Source: Lineus longissimus (lineage: Eukaryota > Nemertea > Pilidiophora > Heteronemertea > Lineidae). Taken from it: a stretch of 64,000 nt of DNA. Positions 11,901-22,686 of this stretch are shown here, one piece after another. The notes under the pieces are model-generated. The model had not been told where the DNA came from and did no database searches. It saw nothing but the letters and a program-made list of their open reading frames with translations. Position 1 is the stretch's first letter. Each line of letters begins with the position of its first letter. The translations under genes and the position numbers were made by a program. The stretch is taken from positions 3,663,001 to 3,727,000 of the forward strand of contig NC_088326.1 in assembly GCF_910592395.1 (NCBI RefSeq), in the 5' to 3' direction.

Positions 11901-14900
11901 GAAATATCAACTGAAATTGGAAAAATCTTGAAGAATGTCTTCCTATATTGATAACATTAATAAAAAAATTGAGTTCCCATTTTAGGATTCATGACCGTGT
12001 ATAAGATATTGCTTAAAATCGTTTCGAATTTACGAGATATTTTCTGAACGGGAAAATGGGTAAAATGCCTTCTTCACTCCTTCGGCGTTCGCTCGGCACT
12101 TTTTTCTCCTCCAAGGCGGGGTGAGCATTTTTGCGTGCAACTACGGTTAGGCACCAATTGGGTACAGAATGGTGTCGGCAATCAGGACACCTCTCTATTA
12201 AAGACAGCATTTGTCAGTCTCGAGGGTGTCCTTAATAGAGCGGTTCTACTGTATGTTCATGCCTTAGGCCTATATGCATAGTAAAAAGCTGGGGTACATC
12301 TATTTGCCAAACTACTTCACCCCACTCGACCATGTCAGGTAGACATTCATACTAGGTGACACAAAAAAGATTACCCACTTTTGAATTTGAATAACTCTCA
12401 TTCGCCTTTTTTATTACGCAATAACCAATGCAGGTTATGAGGTCAAATATTGGAAACAAAAAGTAAGATATCAGCTACACGTGACAGAATTATTTTAGTG
12501 AACATTATACTAACATTTTTGAATTTATTCAGAATGAAAAGTAGACGATCTTTTTTGTCACCTAGTATATTCATCCGCCAGTGGAATCAGCGGTTAATGT
12601 TCGCTTCTGTGTATGTGCGACACTCACAATGGATTCCGCCGAGACACAAAACCACCCCGTTGAGTTTACCTGGTTAAAGTGTAAATATATATTCTTTTTT
12701 GAGGTTTACGAAAATGTCTGGAAACTTATTTTTAATATAAGGTGAAGAATGGTAAGACCCGGTCCGCTGTGCGAGGAATGCCACTCGTGGAGAACCGGTC
12801 ATGGCAGCTCTCCGTCTCCAGTCGAAGGGCAAAGATTGTCCTAAAACTAGCTTAGAATACTATTACTATAGACTATATATTGGATTACTCTATTCACCTG
12901 CTTTTTGTCAGCACTTTTCAATTCCATATGTGAAAAAATCGTCAATTCAACATGTTAAAGGTGCACTGTCGCAGTATTAGTGAGCTTTCGCAAATCGCCC
13001 GAAACACCGACGAGAACGCCATTCGACATCTTCACCAGGAGCTCGAACAATGGGATAAGTGTTCGCGCGGACGTTTTGTAGGCTTTGCGAAAACTCCCTA
13101 TTGTCGCTAGCGCCCGCAAGAGAACGAGAGCGCTTTCAATGAGTGCCGCAATTTGTAGGTTTTTGTTTCGGATGCGCAAACATTGGGTGATATGAATAAA
13201 GACTAGGAAATGCTTTTACTTAAAACTTCACGTACATTTACACTAGGCATTTCTGTACAAAATAGAAGTAAAAGCATTTACTAGTGTTTATTCATATCAC
13301 CCATTGTAATATTGCATGATTTTAATAATATTTCGTTGTTGTGATTTTTGCCCTGCTTGGCTCGATGTTGCAAGCATTCATAGGAACAAATCTTGCGCTT
13401 TTTTCACCTGTCGGTTTTGTCATCTGTGCCCGACTGATTCGGAATGGGCCGAAATAGAAGATACACCGCTGGTACGCTCATTACTGCCGCGTCCACCAAA
13501 TGGGCGTAAAGGGGTTAACCCTTTGACCCCAAACCGTCAACCATGCCCACCGACGCTTCCGTAATCAACGTTCACTTGACATTTTACCTAGGTATGCCGG
13601 CCCGCCCGCCCACGCAAGTTCCTGTTTTAGCATCTCCCGCCGCGTTCGAGGACTTTATAATCATCAAATCTCGTATCACAAATTGATAATCCATGTCATA
13701 TAATCTAACGATTTTGAAATATTCCTAAACATTTGACTGACCTTTGCAGAATGAAAATATTTAGTGTGGAATTGTCTTCCGAGTTCTCTTGATTGGGCGG
13801 GGGAGTTATGGTCTGCCTGTCGCTGCATGTGGGCGTCAATTAAAGTTACACTGCGCAAATTCTTTGATTAAAGGTGCACTGTCGCAATATTGTCAATAAA
13901 ACGGTGCACTGTCGCAAAATTGTCCATTAAAGGTGCACTAAGGCAGCAGCGGCAATTAAAGATACAGTTACACAGCATTGTCATATTGTCAATATTAAGA
14001 TTACCAATACAGTTATATATATCTACCGGTACTGACATCGTCAATCGGGTGTTGTAGCTATAGCTATGATTCAATGTATTAAGTTTCGGTATGATGTATA
14101 TCACGCCAGAGATGGTCACCGAGTGCGTCTCAAGCGTAGCGAGAAACATGGATGTTGCATGTTCAACGTGAGTTTATAGCGCTAAGGCAGTCGAGTCGTG
14201 ATTTATGCCATTCTGGAACTACTTAAAGGCATTATCCGAAGTATATTTGGCCACCACCAACGCAAATGAATATGCAATAAGAACTATAAATGTGCGTATT
14301 TATACGTTTACGCGCGGCGTCGTTTGAGTCTGAATTTCTTTAACTTATCTATTACTACTATTAATCTGTTACTTATATTTGTAAAGTTCGTGACTTTCAA
14401 GTTTGACGTAATCGTGACGTCATAAATGTCACGGTAAAATGGACTGCAGTTTTTTGTCCATCGCGCGCGTTACACAAACTTGTACTGTTAGTTTTTTTAC
14501 CAACGACTTATAAACCTAACTTGGATATGCCCAACTCATCGCGCGAAATATTTGGTATGCAATTGAATGCATTTACTCCAGTTTTACTGATCAAAGACTG
14601 GTGAAAATGTTTGAAATGTCCTAGACATGCCCGGGAACAAAGGATTCTATTATGCGCTTTTAATCTCTGAGGTCATTGGCGGTCATATGGTAGAGAAGTA
14701 TATACATGTACCATCATCCGTTACAATACAATAGAGCCTGACATTTTCCAGAGAGACATTCAATTGAAGCGATATCATCAAGAATTAATGGCATGCATGG
14801 TCGTTCAATGTTTCGACATTTTCAGTTTGGATAGACATGGTCATGACGTCATGTTCTCGGTTGGTCCGATTTTGTTGTATGAATGGTCAACAAATCAAAC

Positions 14901-17900
14901 TAGAGTATTTTTAAACTGTCAAACCGTAAAATCCCTGTTATGTATTTGCGCCGTTTCATTTCGATCAGCAGACCAATTAGAAGAATAAAATCTAACGCAT
15001 TCAATGACTTCGAACATAACTGTTTATCAGTTTTATAGGCCATCTGTGACTTTTCTATATTTGAAGTCTTTTGTAAGAGAACTACATGCACTGTTTGTAC
15101 AGTTATGAGTTTGAACACAACTGGTCTTTTGAACGATTAAAAAACTTGCTTTTGACATTATCGCTAGCAGTGTCGTTGTCGAAATAGAGAGGTTCAGATT
15201 GTCATCTGAGAACGAGCACGTTACACTCTGTAATTTGTCGTTCTTTGTAATGAAGGTGTTTCAAAATATCACGTGCATTCTTTCCGAAAGCATGCACGCC
15301 AGACACAGTCTATATTTATATCCGACTCTCAAATTCACCAATCTACGTGGGTGGTTGTTGCACTTACTCGCAATGACAATATTAGGCCTACTCTTTAAAA
15401 TCAGATCAAGCATGATAACGATAACGATCATTTGCAAATCATATCAAGAATTTTTGAACCACGACACGTTCCAAAGAGGGTGTAGTCTACTAAACACACA
15501 CTTTGGAGGCACTTTGATATGTCATATTAGAAATAGGTCAACGAACTTCTGATGTTGCGGCCTGTGGGCGTATAAGGACGATTTCCAGAAGTGGTACCAT
15601 GTAATCACATGTACAAGGACAGTGCCAGAAATTTACTGGAAATTCATGATTTTGTACAAGCCCGTACCTCCGTATGGGTGAGAGGGACAACTTGGGCATG
15701 AGATGTTGGTTTTTCGCTCAAAAATGACCTCCAGGGGGACCGTGACTTCTCCCACGGATGTATCTATACACCCGTGCTTCTCCATACAAAATAATTGAAA
15801 AAGCATTGAACTGCAGAATAAGCATTAAACTAGATCGGGGTGTAACCATTGGCCTGCCTGAAATTCACAAGCATGCCCGAAACTGTCTCGCAGCTCTGCG
15901 CAAACTATCGAAATTAGAAATGGGCATTAGCACGATACCACAAGTGGCGGCGAATAGTGGCAAGCAGAGGAATTATCCCACGCACAAGTTGCCCCTTTGA
16001 TATGCATCTATTTCAGGAGTTTCATTGCGTTAAGTCTAAGGTCGTGTTACAAAAACTTGCACTACCAACGCAAGACCTGTGATCTACTATGACCCTTAAG
16101 GTATCGCACCATTCCAACTACATTGTACATGATTGTATACATAATTTTAAAGGCTTACCGCAAGCACGCCTGTACGGCTTTCTGGGAAAAACGGAATGGT
16201 TCCGCCTTGGATTCAGCGGAACGTACCGTTAAATAGCCGGGACCATTCATTATTTTCTTACACAAGATACTGATAAAATATAACTGCGTACGTGGTTTTT
16301 CATTGGCTAAATTCCGAAACAAAACGAAAATCACCTGGTGGAGGAGTTGGAAATGTCCCAGGAAATAATGTCCGGGGAACAACGGATTCTATTATGCGCT
16401 TATGTTGACGGTCATGGCTTCTATAGAACTATATATATACCATGCAATAGAGCCGGACATTTTCAAGGGGGACATTTTCTATTTCTACACCAGTACAAAT
16501 AGTTTGACTCACTGGCACTAAAAGTGCAGGGATTTTAGGTCTAAAGAGTATGAAGACCAATGTCTGCAGGCAGGTAAACCCACTCTGCATTATTCCTGGA
16601 ATGGTGGGATGAGTTCGGTAGGGGATTTTATGATATGCCAGACAATGTTTCGTGCCCGGTTCATGTCGGTCACTCATTCCATGTTACTCATGAAAGATAA
16701 TTTAGTGCATGGGATTGCACATATATGAATGTTGACGGCCCTTTAAGGCCCTTTAATATCAACATGAAAGACTAACACAACAAAATCTGGCCCAACTACC
16801 AACTGGATACTGAAATAATGAATGCTCCCCATTCCGCTTAAAGCGGGACCATACCGTCATTTCCAGTAAGTCCGCCTGCCCTTGTTGGCTAAAAGTGAGA
16901 TAAACTAACATATCAAACATTGGCGCACGTGTATGTTCACAACAGAGACGTTGCGGCAACAGACAATTCAATTTCTGTGTAGTTGTATACCATTTTACAT
17001 GGGTCGCAAGGGATAAAAAGGGGTTTAAGTTTGCCAGACGGGCAACGATCCCGCTTTGCGAGTTGCCCCCAATTTTAGAGTTCTTTGATTGAGAATGTAC
17101 ATGTAAGTCATTGTTGTATGAGTCGAGAATGGGTATAGCCCAGCCATCTTAAAATTACACTCCATATTAAGATTACGATATGTCAGTTTCAAATGACAGT
17201 CTCTCATCAGGGGTTTAACAGAGGGTTTAATCATTAATGGATTAACCCCCTCCGAATGGGCAAGCATTAAAGGCCTACAGCGTTCGTTGAAAATTAAAAA
17301 TTTGTATTTGAATTTGAAAATTTCCAATATTGCTTTACTGAATATGAATTTTATCATTGCCGTTGCGATGACAGATGATACATACCAAGTTTCATTAAAG
17401 TTGCGTGCATTATGGCAACAGCACTATATACGGCCTAAGAGTAACCAAGGGGTTCGTAAAACTGTAGTTTTACATTCCTGCCCCTCGCCGCACGCCTTTA
17501 AAGGGGGTAAATTCGTTAAAAAACGCGTGGAACAGGCGAATTGGTACCATGTACATTGTCATCATTTGCCGATTCACGAGAGCATCGGACCCTATTTACC
17601 TCAGTGATATACATGTATAACATTGTTGGTGAACTTGTTTCGACGAATACAACATGTACATGTATGTGTTTCTGTCAAAACTTTAAAAAGGCCTAGGCCT
17701 ACATGTGCTGTACTTTCGACCCCTTGATATGGTCTCATAATGTGTACGGAATGTTCCTTCAATGATTGACTTAAAAAGCTGACATACAACAGTTTGAACT
17801 TCACTCATGCAATGTACATATACAGAGACGCCTGTACAGCATGATGTATAGATATATATAGGGTTTTAGGGCAAAGGTTGGGACAGAAAAAGCAGATTCT

Positions 17901-18475
17901 CTCAGTGATTTTGATCCAAGTGTAGAAGTTTAAAATGTCCGAGAAAAAAATGTCCGTAGAACAATGGATTTTATTATGTGTGCTTTAATGTATGCGCTGT
18001 TGACGGTCATGGCATATAGAACCATATACCATAATCCAGCAGAATACATAGGCTCGGACACTTTTTACAGGGGGACATTTTCTACTCCTACATCTCGGCT
18101 TGATTCAATCAACGATATAGTTAGTCAACTCCCCTCTGCTATCTCTAAGAAGCCCCTTAAAAAGTTCGCAGGGCAGCGGGTGGGGTGGGGGTGGGTTGTT
18201 CTAATAACAATCAATTTCAACATGGCGGTTTTCTTATGACATAAAATTATATGATTTCTTGATATCGTGTGCATTGACTGTCGAAGAGTCTGATAAAACA
18301 GCAGTTTGGGATGGTGCTGGTCACTAGAACTGAGTAGGGGGAGGGGGGGGGTCAGTTATAGGGGAAGGGGGGCTTGTCAGTCCATCCTTTCTTGAAACAT
18401 CCTTACCTGTTTGCCTGGAGGCGTGGGAGTCAGACTGTAGGAGCCGTTGCTAGTGTTCCGGCCCGGCAACGGCAT
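2910..18475 (-). CDS. Type II transmembrane protein with probable SEA domain (5' part, continues off left edge)
   Basis: Three exons fit in phase. Exon 1 (18475-18407) starts with ATG and codes 23 aa (begins MPLPGRNTSNG), followed by donor GTAAGG. Exon 2 (10145-9596) has acceptor TTTACAG and donor GTGAGT. Exon 3 (3099-2910) has acceptor TTATTCCAG and donor GTAGGA. Phases 0, 1 and 2 join cleanly. Residues 1-182 are polar and Ser/Thr/Asn-rich with no signal peptide. A basic-cysteine stop (CKNRRC) precedes one hydrophobic helix at about 183-205, so the N-terminus should be cytoplasmic. The extracellular start (WFQATTRI, then SQEFDSYYQQL and SYEYSQLDSLR) looks like the first half of a SEA domain, as in TMPRSS-type or mucin-like proteins. 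The downstream domain lies outside the window, so the function is unknown. Intron 1 is about 8.3 kb and intron 2 about 6.5 kb; the latter contains the tryptophanase gene on the other strand. Exon structure is well supported; the SEA call is moderate. Confidence 0.72.
3810..3968. repeat. Dispersed AGAGAGGTGTCC-type repeat, copy 1
   Basis: A diverged member of a family typified by ACAGTAGAACCTCTCTATT and GTCCTTAATAGAGAGGT. Here it reads ACAGTGGCACCTTATTTAGC, TCTCTGTTAAGAGCACC and so on. Other members: 12182-12254, 19371-19536, 35713-35853, 36126-36318 and 38811-39133. No coding capacity. Confidence 0.55.
4201..4353 (+). other. Short acidic ORF, possible remnant upstream of the tryptophanase gene
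   Basis: A 50-codon ORF begins MASAYSSESESSEFEDV and contains VEPYMFEPL before an acidic Ser/Asp/Glu tail and a TAG stop. The acidic start plus a PYxFEP motif recalls the N-terminus of a multicopy animal family with a P2X7-intracellular-domain-like module. The module itself is not recognisable downstream. After the TAG the same frame stays open for another 49 codons to TAA at 4501-4503, so this may be a gene fragment, or the 5' leader of the tryptophanase transcript. Assignment rests on short motifs only. Confidence 0.25.
4525..6345 (+). CDS. tnaA-like: Tryptophanase (tryptophan indole-lyase) family protein, single exon
   Basis: This is an uninterrupted 606-codon ORF. From about residue 120 to the end it resembles bacterial tryptophanase, a PLP enzyme splitting L-tryptophan into indole, pyruvate and ammonia. 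Landmarks in family order: FILDLLTDSGT (141-151), phosphate-binding QGR (205-207), FDTTYGH (235-241), GGGGQPVSL (295-303), PLP-pyridine Asp in WVDGCR (D323), Schiff-base lysine in SFKKMF (K366), carboxylate-binding Arg in RLAIPR (R535), and YHF near the C-terminus (H578), which matches the His typical of tryptophanase rather than tyrosine phenol-lyase. All key residues are present. An N-terminal extension of about 120 aa has no match I know and carries three 11-aa repeats. The start could be M1 (4525) or M21 (4585); a CACAG just upstream of 4547 could also be a splice acceptor from a 5' exon. AATAAA lies at 6607-6612. By eye the ORF is more GC-rich than its surroundings. It lies antisense within an intron of the SEA-domain gene, and horizontal origin is likely. 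Confidence 0.9.
   Translation: MICLFITVPAVESRHQLRGKMFPSQAVEASKKVEGQLATASKKVEGQPATASKNVAGQPVTALIEELFLSRLQSHAENRSGDTLHQVRKYFSSQRKFANYVKHTVTGVSRPNRTRPARKLSIVTMTSHFESNSFSVSSDRFILDLLTDSGTSRLTREQRDMAEVYRDMVPSIQMFSYARSTPRENLDAIIKASFGAQFVFYPALQGRAAERLLVHAFLAGGVLKSGDRLVSNRPFDTTYGHIAAAGLTVSSLTPQACPKTYYEASSVFMGNIDETLFAEELDLSEMLLMTMTDNGGGGQPVSLSNYKFLAEKTRAQNKLIWVDGCRIFENAVFIKAFEQDNEDRTITDIVQEILSLADFVTVSFKKMFAHSGGAILINKASPLLQDKQLLKKMDASIKMQTTTDYGNGYQSYSGLTGDSMVEIMTGLIISADEAITGERIAQVGRVNCYMRQHYPGFPILAGGHALYVAADQVLPKVPMANCPAEYLNAIMMQTIRTRGGCLGHVVYGGRTELPSGEVVFLNKLPLDTLRLAIPRNLYSDDELIAQIRVIGEAFVRGAFTSLKAGLSPIDHIDSGFYHFGAKYHFVDEKEFLNAVDYLRKNYTVCP
4609..4707 (+). repeat. Three in-frame 33-bp repeats in the tryptophanase N-terminus
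   Basis: Residues 29-61 are three 11-aa units: ASKKVEGQLAT, ASKKVEGQPAT and ASKNVAGQPVT. The first two DNA copies are almost identical, so the expansion is recent. The units are basic and low-complexity and fall in the extension that bacterial tryptophanases lack, ahead of the enzyme core. Confidence 0.85.
6607..6612 (+). promoter_or_regulatory. Candidate polyadenylation signal for the tryptophanase gene
   Basis: AATAAA lies about 260 nt after the stop codon and is the first canonical signal on this strand downstream of the ORF. This would suit a eukaryotic host gene rather than bacterial contamination. AATAAA is common by chance in AT-rich DNA. Confidence 0.4.
7972..8095. mobile_element. 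Degenerate inverted-repeat element
   Basis: CGCTGCGACCTGCGACGG with AATGACAACATGACGA pairs with TCGTCATGTTGCC and CCGTCGCACGTCGCAGCG, giving arms of about 40 bp. It has no ORF and lies in intron 2 of the SEA-domain gene. Confidence 0.6.
9446..9529 (+). repeat. Direct repeat flanking exon 2 of the SEA-domain gene (left)
   Basis: CACTCCGGACACTGTGGATT, GGCCTCGTCCCTACCCATTA and CTCGGGAGTCT recur at 10373-10435 on the same strand. The pair brackets the exon at 9596-10145. A hairpin (GATAATCAGCTGGAAGAG with CTCATCCAGCTGGTTATC, 9392-9441) abuts the left copy. Confidence 0.7.
10373..10435 (+). repeat. Direct repeat flanking exon 2 of the SEA-domain gene (right)
   Basis: CACTCCGGACGCAGTGGACC, GGCCTCGTCCCTTACCCAAT and CCCGGGAGTCTA match the left copy with a short deletion. 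Confidence 0.7.
12182..12254. repeat. Dispersed AGAGAGGTGTCC-type repeat, copy 2
   Basis: AGGACACCTCTCTATTAAAG at the left is echoed inverted by GTCCTTAATAGAGCGGTTC at the right, giving a short palindrome in intron 1 of the SEA-domain gene. Confidence 0.6.
12975..13102. mobile_element. MITE family D, copy 2
   Basis: Left end GAGCTTTCGCAAATCGCCCG, right end GGCTTTGCGAAAACTCCCTA. Ends 83 bp before family C copy 1 begins, in intron 1 of the SEA-domain gene. Confidence 0.65.
13185..13302. mobile_element. Hairpin MITE family C, copy 1 (118 bp)
   Basis: A long palindrome: GGGTGATATGAATAAAGACT at the left end and AGTGTTTATTCATATCACCC at the right. Flanking ATT on both sides suggests a 3-bp target duplication. 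A second 118-bp copy lies at 36623-36740. Confidence 0.85.
14601..14760. mobile_element. MITE family E, copy 1
   Basis: The left arm has TTTGAAATGTCCTAG and the interior GATTCTATTATGCGCTTTTA; the right arm has GACATTTTCCAGAGAGACAT. Other copies are at 16338-16491, 17921-18092 and 50715-50887, with diverged or partial copies near 20520-20700 and 22540-22600. Confidence 0.65.
16338..16491. mobile_element. MITE family E, copy 2
   Basis: GGTGGAGGAGTTGGAAATGT at the left pairs with ACATTTTCTATTTCTACACC at the right. The interior GATTCTATTATGCGCTTATG is shared with the other copies. Confidence 0.7.
17921..18092. mobile_element. MITE family E, copy 3
   Basis: TGTAGAAGTTTAAAATGTCC pairs with GGACATTTTCTACTCCTACA, with the shared interior GGATTTTATTATGTG. 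It ends 315 bp before exon 1 of the SEA-domain gene (in its intron 1). Confidence 0.75.
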
Positions 18476-19370
18476 CTTGAAATCTGATTCGAATATCCTC
18501 TCGAAATAAAATCAGCCAAAATGTCCTGTCAGAGTAATGTAATAATCCAGTTTAATCCTGATTTCAGCTTCCTGTGTCCTGTTTAAGACAACGTAAATCA
18601 CCGTGAGGAGTGTATCAAGCCCGTTATCGGAAGCTTTATCACCGTCAGACCCAATTATATAGGTTTGATATACTGTCAAAAATGTGGTAATCCAGTTACG
18701 AGTTATAATAATCCATTGGCAATGCCAAGTTGGGCCGATGACACTGTCCAATACACAGATATGAACAAACTCAAGCCCTAAGTTCCAGAATGCGAATTGA
18801 ATTTCCTTGAACAGGGGCGTTTACGTATTTGAGGAAGCGTATTTGATATAGGAATCTCTATCCCCGTCAGGCCAAGTTCTAGGCCTATCACAGTCTCATA
18901 GAAAACTGAATAAATCCAACAATAAACAGGAATTGAAGTGTCCTACACACAGACTGTATACACTTATATGGCAAAACTTGGCCTGTCACCCGTGCCAAAT
19001 TCAAACGTGACATGGCGTCTAGAAGTTTATCTTCAGGACACAGCCAATACCTGTCCTACTTTATTCAGGCCCATTGCATAAATTTAGCCGGACAATAGAT
19101 ATGCCTTGTGCTCAAATGATTTGTATAATTTTCTTTTTTATGTTGTATTTTCTGATAATATGACTAAGTTGGCCGCTATTTTCTCCGATTGCTGTGTTAT
19201 CAAAATGAAGACGATTTCTTTCAGAATTTACCTTTTATATAGACAATCTCAATACGATGTTGAGGAATTTAAGAAATCCTAAGCATGCTAGGCCGGCGTA
19301 TTCCGGTAAATTCCAGGATAAGGGATGATACCACTCCCCTTCTTTCGGTTTTAATAAAGGCAAGTACCAA

Positions 19371-19536
19371 CTTCTCTATTAGGGACACTGTCGGACGGAC
19401 AAGTGCTGTCCCTAAGAAAGAAATGTCGTGAGTAGAGGGGTCAAACTAAATGTTCAAAAAAATGGACAAAAACTAGTGACCTTAAAAGCGAAGGTGGCTT
19501 CAAGAGAGAGGCGTCCGCTAAGGGGGGTTCCAACGT
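19371..19536. repeat. Dispersed AGAGAGGTGTCC-type repeat, copy 3
   Basis: CTTCTCTATTAGGGACACTG and AGAGAGGCGTCCGCTAAGGG mark the two ends of a diverged copy. Intergenic. Confidence 0.5.
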
Positions 19537-21092
19537 ATATGTAATTCCTTAAAAATGACCCATCTAGGGGACGCACCAAATAACCATTTTTTTATGGCCT
19601 CAATAAAAATTTTTTAAAGGCTATACGTCATTTGAACGTTTTCAACAGAAGTTATTCGTTTTTTCAATGCGATCATGTTTTATCTAACACCCTGTACGCG
19701 TTTCATTTTCATATAAGTCCGTTACGCTTTTTTTGTACTGCGAATTACACAAATAAACCGCTGCACTTGTCGTTTGTAAGGCTTAGTGTCATCTTCATGA
19801 TGTGTATAATTGAATACTAAAAGAAAAAAACTATAATGTAAAGATAACTTATGTATGAAGACGAAATCCGCTAAATTCACCTTTTTTTCAAACAAAATCT
19901 CATGGAAATCACATGTTAAATTTCGTATTTGCCTGTTCCGAAAGTATTTCTGTTACCACCAAGTCCGAAGCGGGCTCAACGACGAAAACCATCGAAGTCA
20001 TAATTGGCCCCAACCAGAAACAGCAATGCAATCAAAAGTGTGGACACGAATGCGGGTGGTCGCATGACTGCGCAGCATGCCGTCCGAAATCAAACAAAGA
20101 TTTCAAATATATTCATACATGAGTGTTTATTCAGTCATCTAAAAAAATTAAACATCATTTAATGATACATTAACGCCCAGCTATTAACCTATGTGTTTCT
20201 GTTATCCCTGACCTCACGAAGGCCCTTTTTAAAAAGGCCGTTCATGATGTGAGAATGCGACAATGCTGGCAACCTTTGGATGGAAATGACGCGGCACTTG
20301 GGTGGAGTCAAAAGACGAGTTTATTTTAGGAATCCCGGCGGGAGGACGTCGAGTGTACTTTACGCCAATTTAAAGGCACATCCTCCACAGACAGTGACAT
20401 AATATATAAACTATATACCATAAACCACCCGATATAAACGGGCCGTTTGAAATGACCTGCAGTCCAAATCACGAGCGCGTATAGGTTGCGCACAACTGAC
20501 CCGAATTAAGGGATGTCAATTGTGACTCGGACTTTAGGATAGAGTGTACGGGGAAAAGGACTGTTATTGTGCGCTGTTGCATCTTTGGGATATTGACGAC
20601 CATGGTCTTTATAAAAGCATACCTTAATCCGTCACCATGTACAACGCGGAAGGACTCTTTTACGATTGGGACAATTTGGGCTTCATCACCAGCGACCTTT
20701 AATTTCACTGAGGTTGAGCCTGACACAAGCTCATTCTATCACGGACCTATATTTAACTCGGTGATTCTATTCATTCTTTCGGAATAAGTTGCCTTTTTGA
20801 AAGAAAATTTTGCTTCCGAATATTTATCTAACCGCTGACATTTTACATGAATTGCAGCGTTTTGCAAAACTATTTCAGGATAGGGCGGAATGACCGTAAG
20901 CGGGTATTCACGCGTGAAATTGTTGTCCCACTCATATCAGAATTCATGAATAAAGGAAAAGAGTATTTATAAAATAAACCACAATAAATGAGAAATATTT
21001 CATTCACCGGGCCCGGCCAATAACTTTTGTCCTCATTCCTCGCGCTATGCCATTGACGTCACGTTTGGGAAATATGCGCGCTGGATTGGAAT

Positions 21093-21213
21093 AATAGAGA
21101 GTTTTGCAAAGCCCCCGAAACGCCAACGTGAACGGCCATCTCCCATTATTGACGACGAATATTGAGATGGGCGTTCACCTTGGCGTTTCGGGGGAATTAC
21201 GTAACCCTCCCTT
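21093..21213. mobile_element. MITE family D, copy 3
   Basis: AATAGAGAGTTTTGCAAAGC and CCCCGAAACGCCAACGTGAA pair with the inverted TTCACCTTGGCGTTTCGGGG. Intergenic, between the SEA-domain and regucalcin genes. Confidence 0.7.
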
Positions 21214-22001
21214 GTTCCGAATTACGATTCGAGGCGGATGTTCAGTTGACTTTCCTCATTTTGCCTGCATAGTAGCAAAGCAGAGTAGGGGAGGAGGGGG
21301 AGGGGAAGAGAAAGAAGAAGAAGAAAAAAATAGACTGAATACTTAAGGGCAGAGACATGTATTCATCCACAGGCGGAAGTGTGGCATAGTCCGTACTGAA
21401 CTGTGAAGCTGTGGTAAATACATGACTGTGATGGGTGAAAGTGGATTTATTCTTCAATCTTTGGTGGATTCTTAATCTACAGAGCCAGGCCATAACAGGG
21501 ATATACTTTTTGATAATTAATTTATGGAAATATTGTGTCAGTGGCCAGTTTACAACTTGTATTCTAATAGGCCCATATCAGTCCGCGAGTGACGATTTGA
21601 TGGCAATCCTGTACACAAATCAAATCAATTTTTCTCAGGCAATCGGTATTGGAATGTTTTGAATATTTACTATTATTTTGATAAAAGCCTCTTCATAACG
21701 CATATAAAATTTGGTGGGAATTAAAGCACCCTTGGTGTACTTTTTTCACCAACCTATGTTCATTAAAATGTACACAGAATGTACACGCTGGCTAATAGAG
21801 GTCTCTGACCATAACTCGATCCAAAACAATGACTGGGACCTGAAGAGTGACCGATTTGAACGCTACGGACACAACCGCGGCTTGCCAAAAAAGTCGAATG
21901 CCATGCCACCTCTTGAATAAAAGCAAACCTCAATTTTGGTAAAATCATTATTTATTCAAATTCAACCTAAGCACCGAACCAGTAATGTCTCGCGAAGCCG
22001 T

Positions 22002-22305
22002 CGTAGCACCGGGTCGCCAGGTTTTTTTACAGGTAGGTTCGTACTATTGTGTACAATGACAGCCAATCAGAGCTCAGTTACTTCGCCTGACGTCATCAAG
22101 TAAGAAACGCACGTGTTATTAGCCAGTAAACAAGATGCAAATTGACAAATGGTGCGAATCTCGGAAGGACCCAAAAAGTTATGCACTTTTTGTTTTTATT
22201 GCTTTTTTTTCATTTACTTAATTATTTTAATAATAAATTTGTCTTCGGAAATTTTACACAATGGTACGAACCTACCTGTAAAAAAACTCGCCACCGGGTG
22301 GTACG
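22002..22305. mobile_element. MITE with about 50-bp inverted ends (304 bp)
   Basis: The left end (CGTAGCACCGGGTCGCCAGG, then TACAGGTAGGTTCGTACTAT) pairs with the right end (ATGGTACGAACCTACCTGTA, then ACTCGCCACCGGGTGGTACG). The interior is AT-rich without coding sequence. It lies downstream of the regucalcin stop. Confidence 0.8.
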
Positions 22306-22686
22306 TTCATCTTGTTCCACGAGGTTTGATATTGCCGCGCCCCCATGCGGTGAGACGCGTTCCCTCGTGATCCTAAAATATTTCAAATAGGACGCCGATT
22401 GCCACCACCCATTGGGTCAAATGCCTTGCAACATGATTGTCTCTAGAATATCCCGCCAAAAAAATTACAAACATATTGGCATGATTCCACCAAGTGAGAA
22501 TTTGGTAATTATGAGTACGGCGTCTTTTGATGATAGCTGGTGTAGAGGTAGAAAATGTCCCCTAGAAAAGTGTTCGGCCATCATGACGTCTTGTATATTG
22601 TCAGGTCTCCTGTTCCTGATATGAATTGATTATAAAACGCGGCCCACCTTGACGCACAAGTTTTAGAGGTCTTCATGGGCCTGGCC

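Larger units (their letters stand above)
10146..18406. other. Intron 1 of the SEA-domain gene (about 8.3 kb)
   Basis: Repeat-rich, no exon recognised. It includes MITE family D copy 2, family C copy 1, family E copies 1-3 and a dispersed-repeat member. The stretch at 15780-15990 is a diverged copy of 3540-3690 (shared order: TAGATCGG, GAAATTC, CAAGC, CGAAAC, CTCGCA). Confidence 0.5.
18476..22686. other. Intergenic region between the SEA-domain and regucalcin genes
   Basis: Should contain the promoter of the SEA-domain gene near 18.5-18.9 kb and the regucalcin 3' UTR below 22.69 kb. Nothing coding is recognised. It has a purine-rich tract at 21285-21332, MITE family D copy 3 and the 304-bp MITE. 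Confidence 0.5.

Noticed and set aside
15199-15552. 117-codon ORF, plus strand
   Set aside because: No motif, no splice context, composition like the surrounding intron.
19855-20122. Overlapping ORFs with several cysteines (CNQKCGHECGW)
   Set aside because: Very short, no signal peptide in frame, no splice signals; treated as chance.
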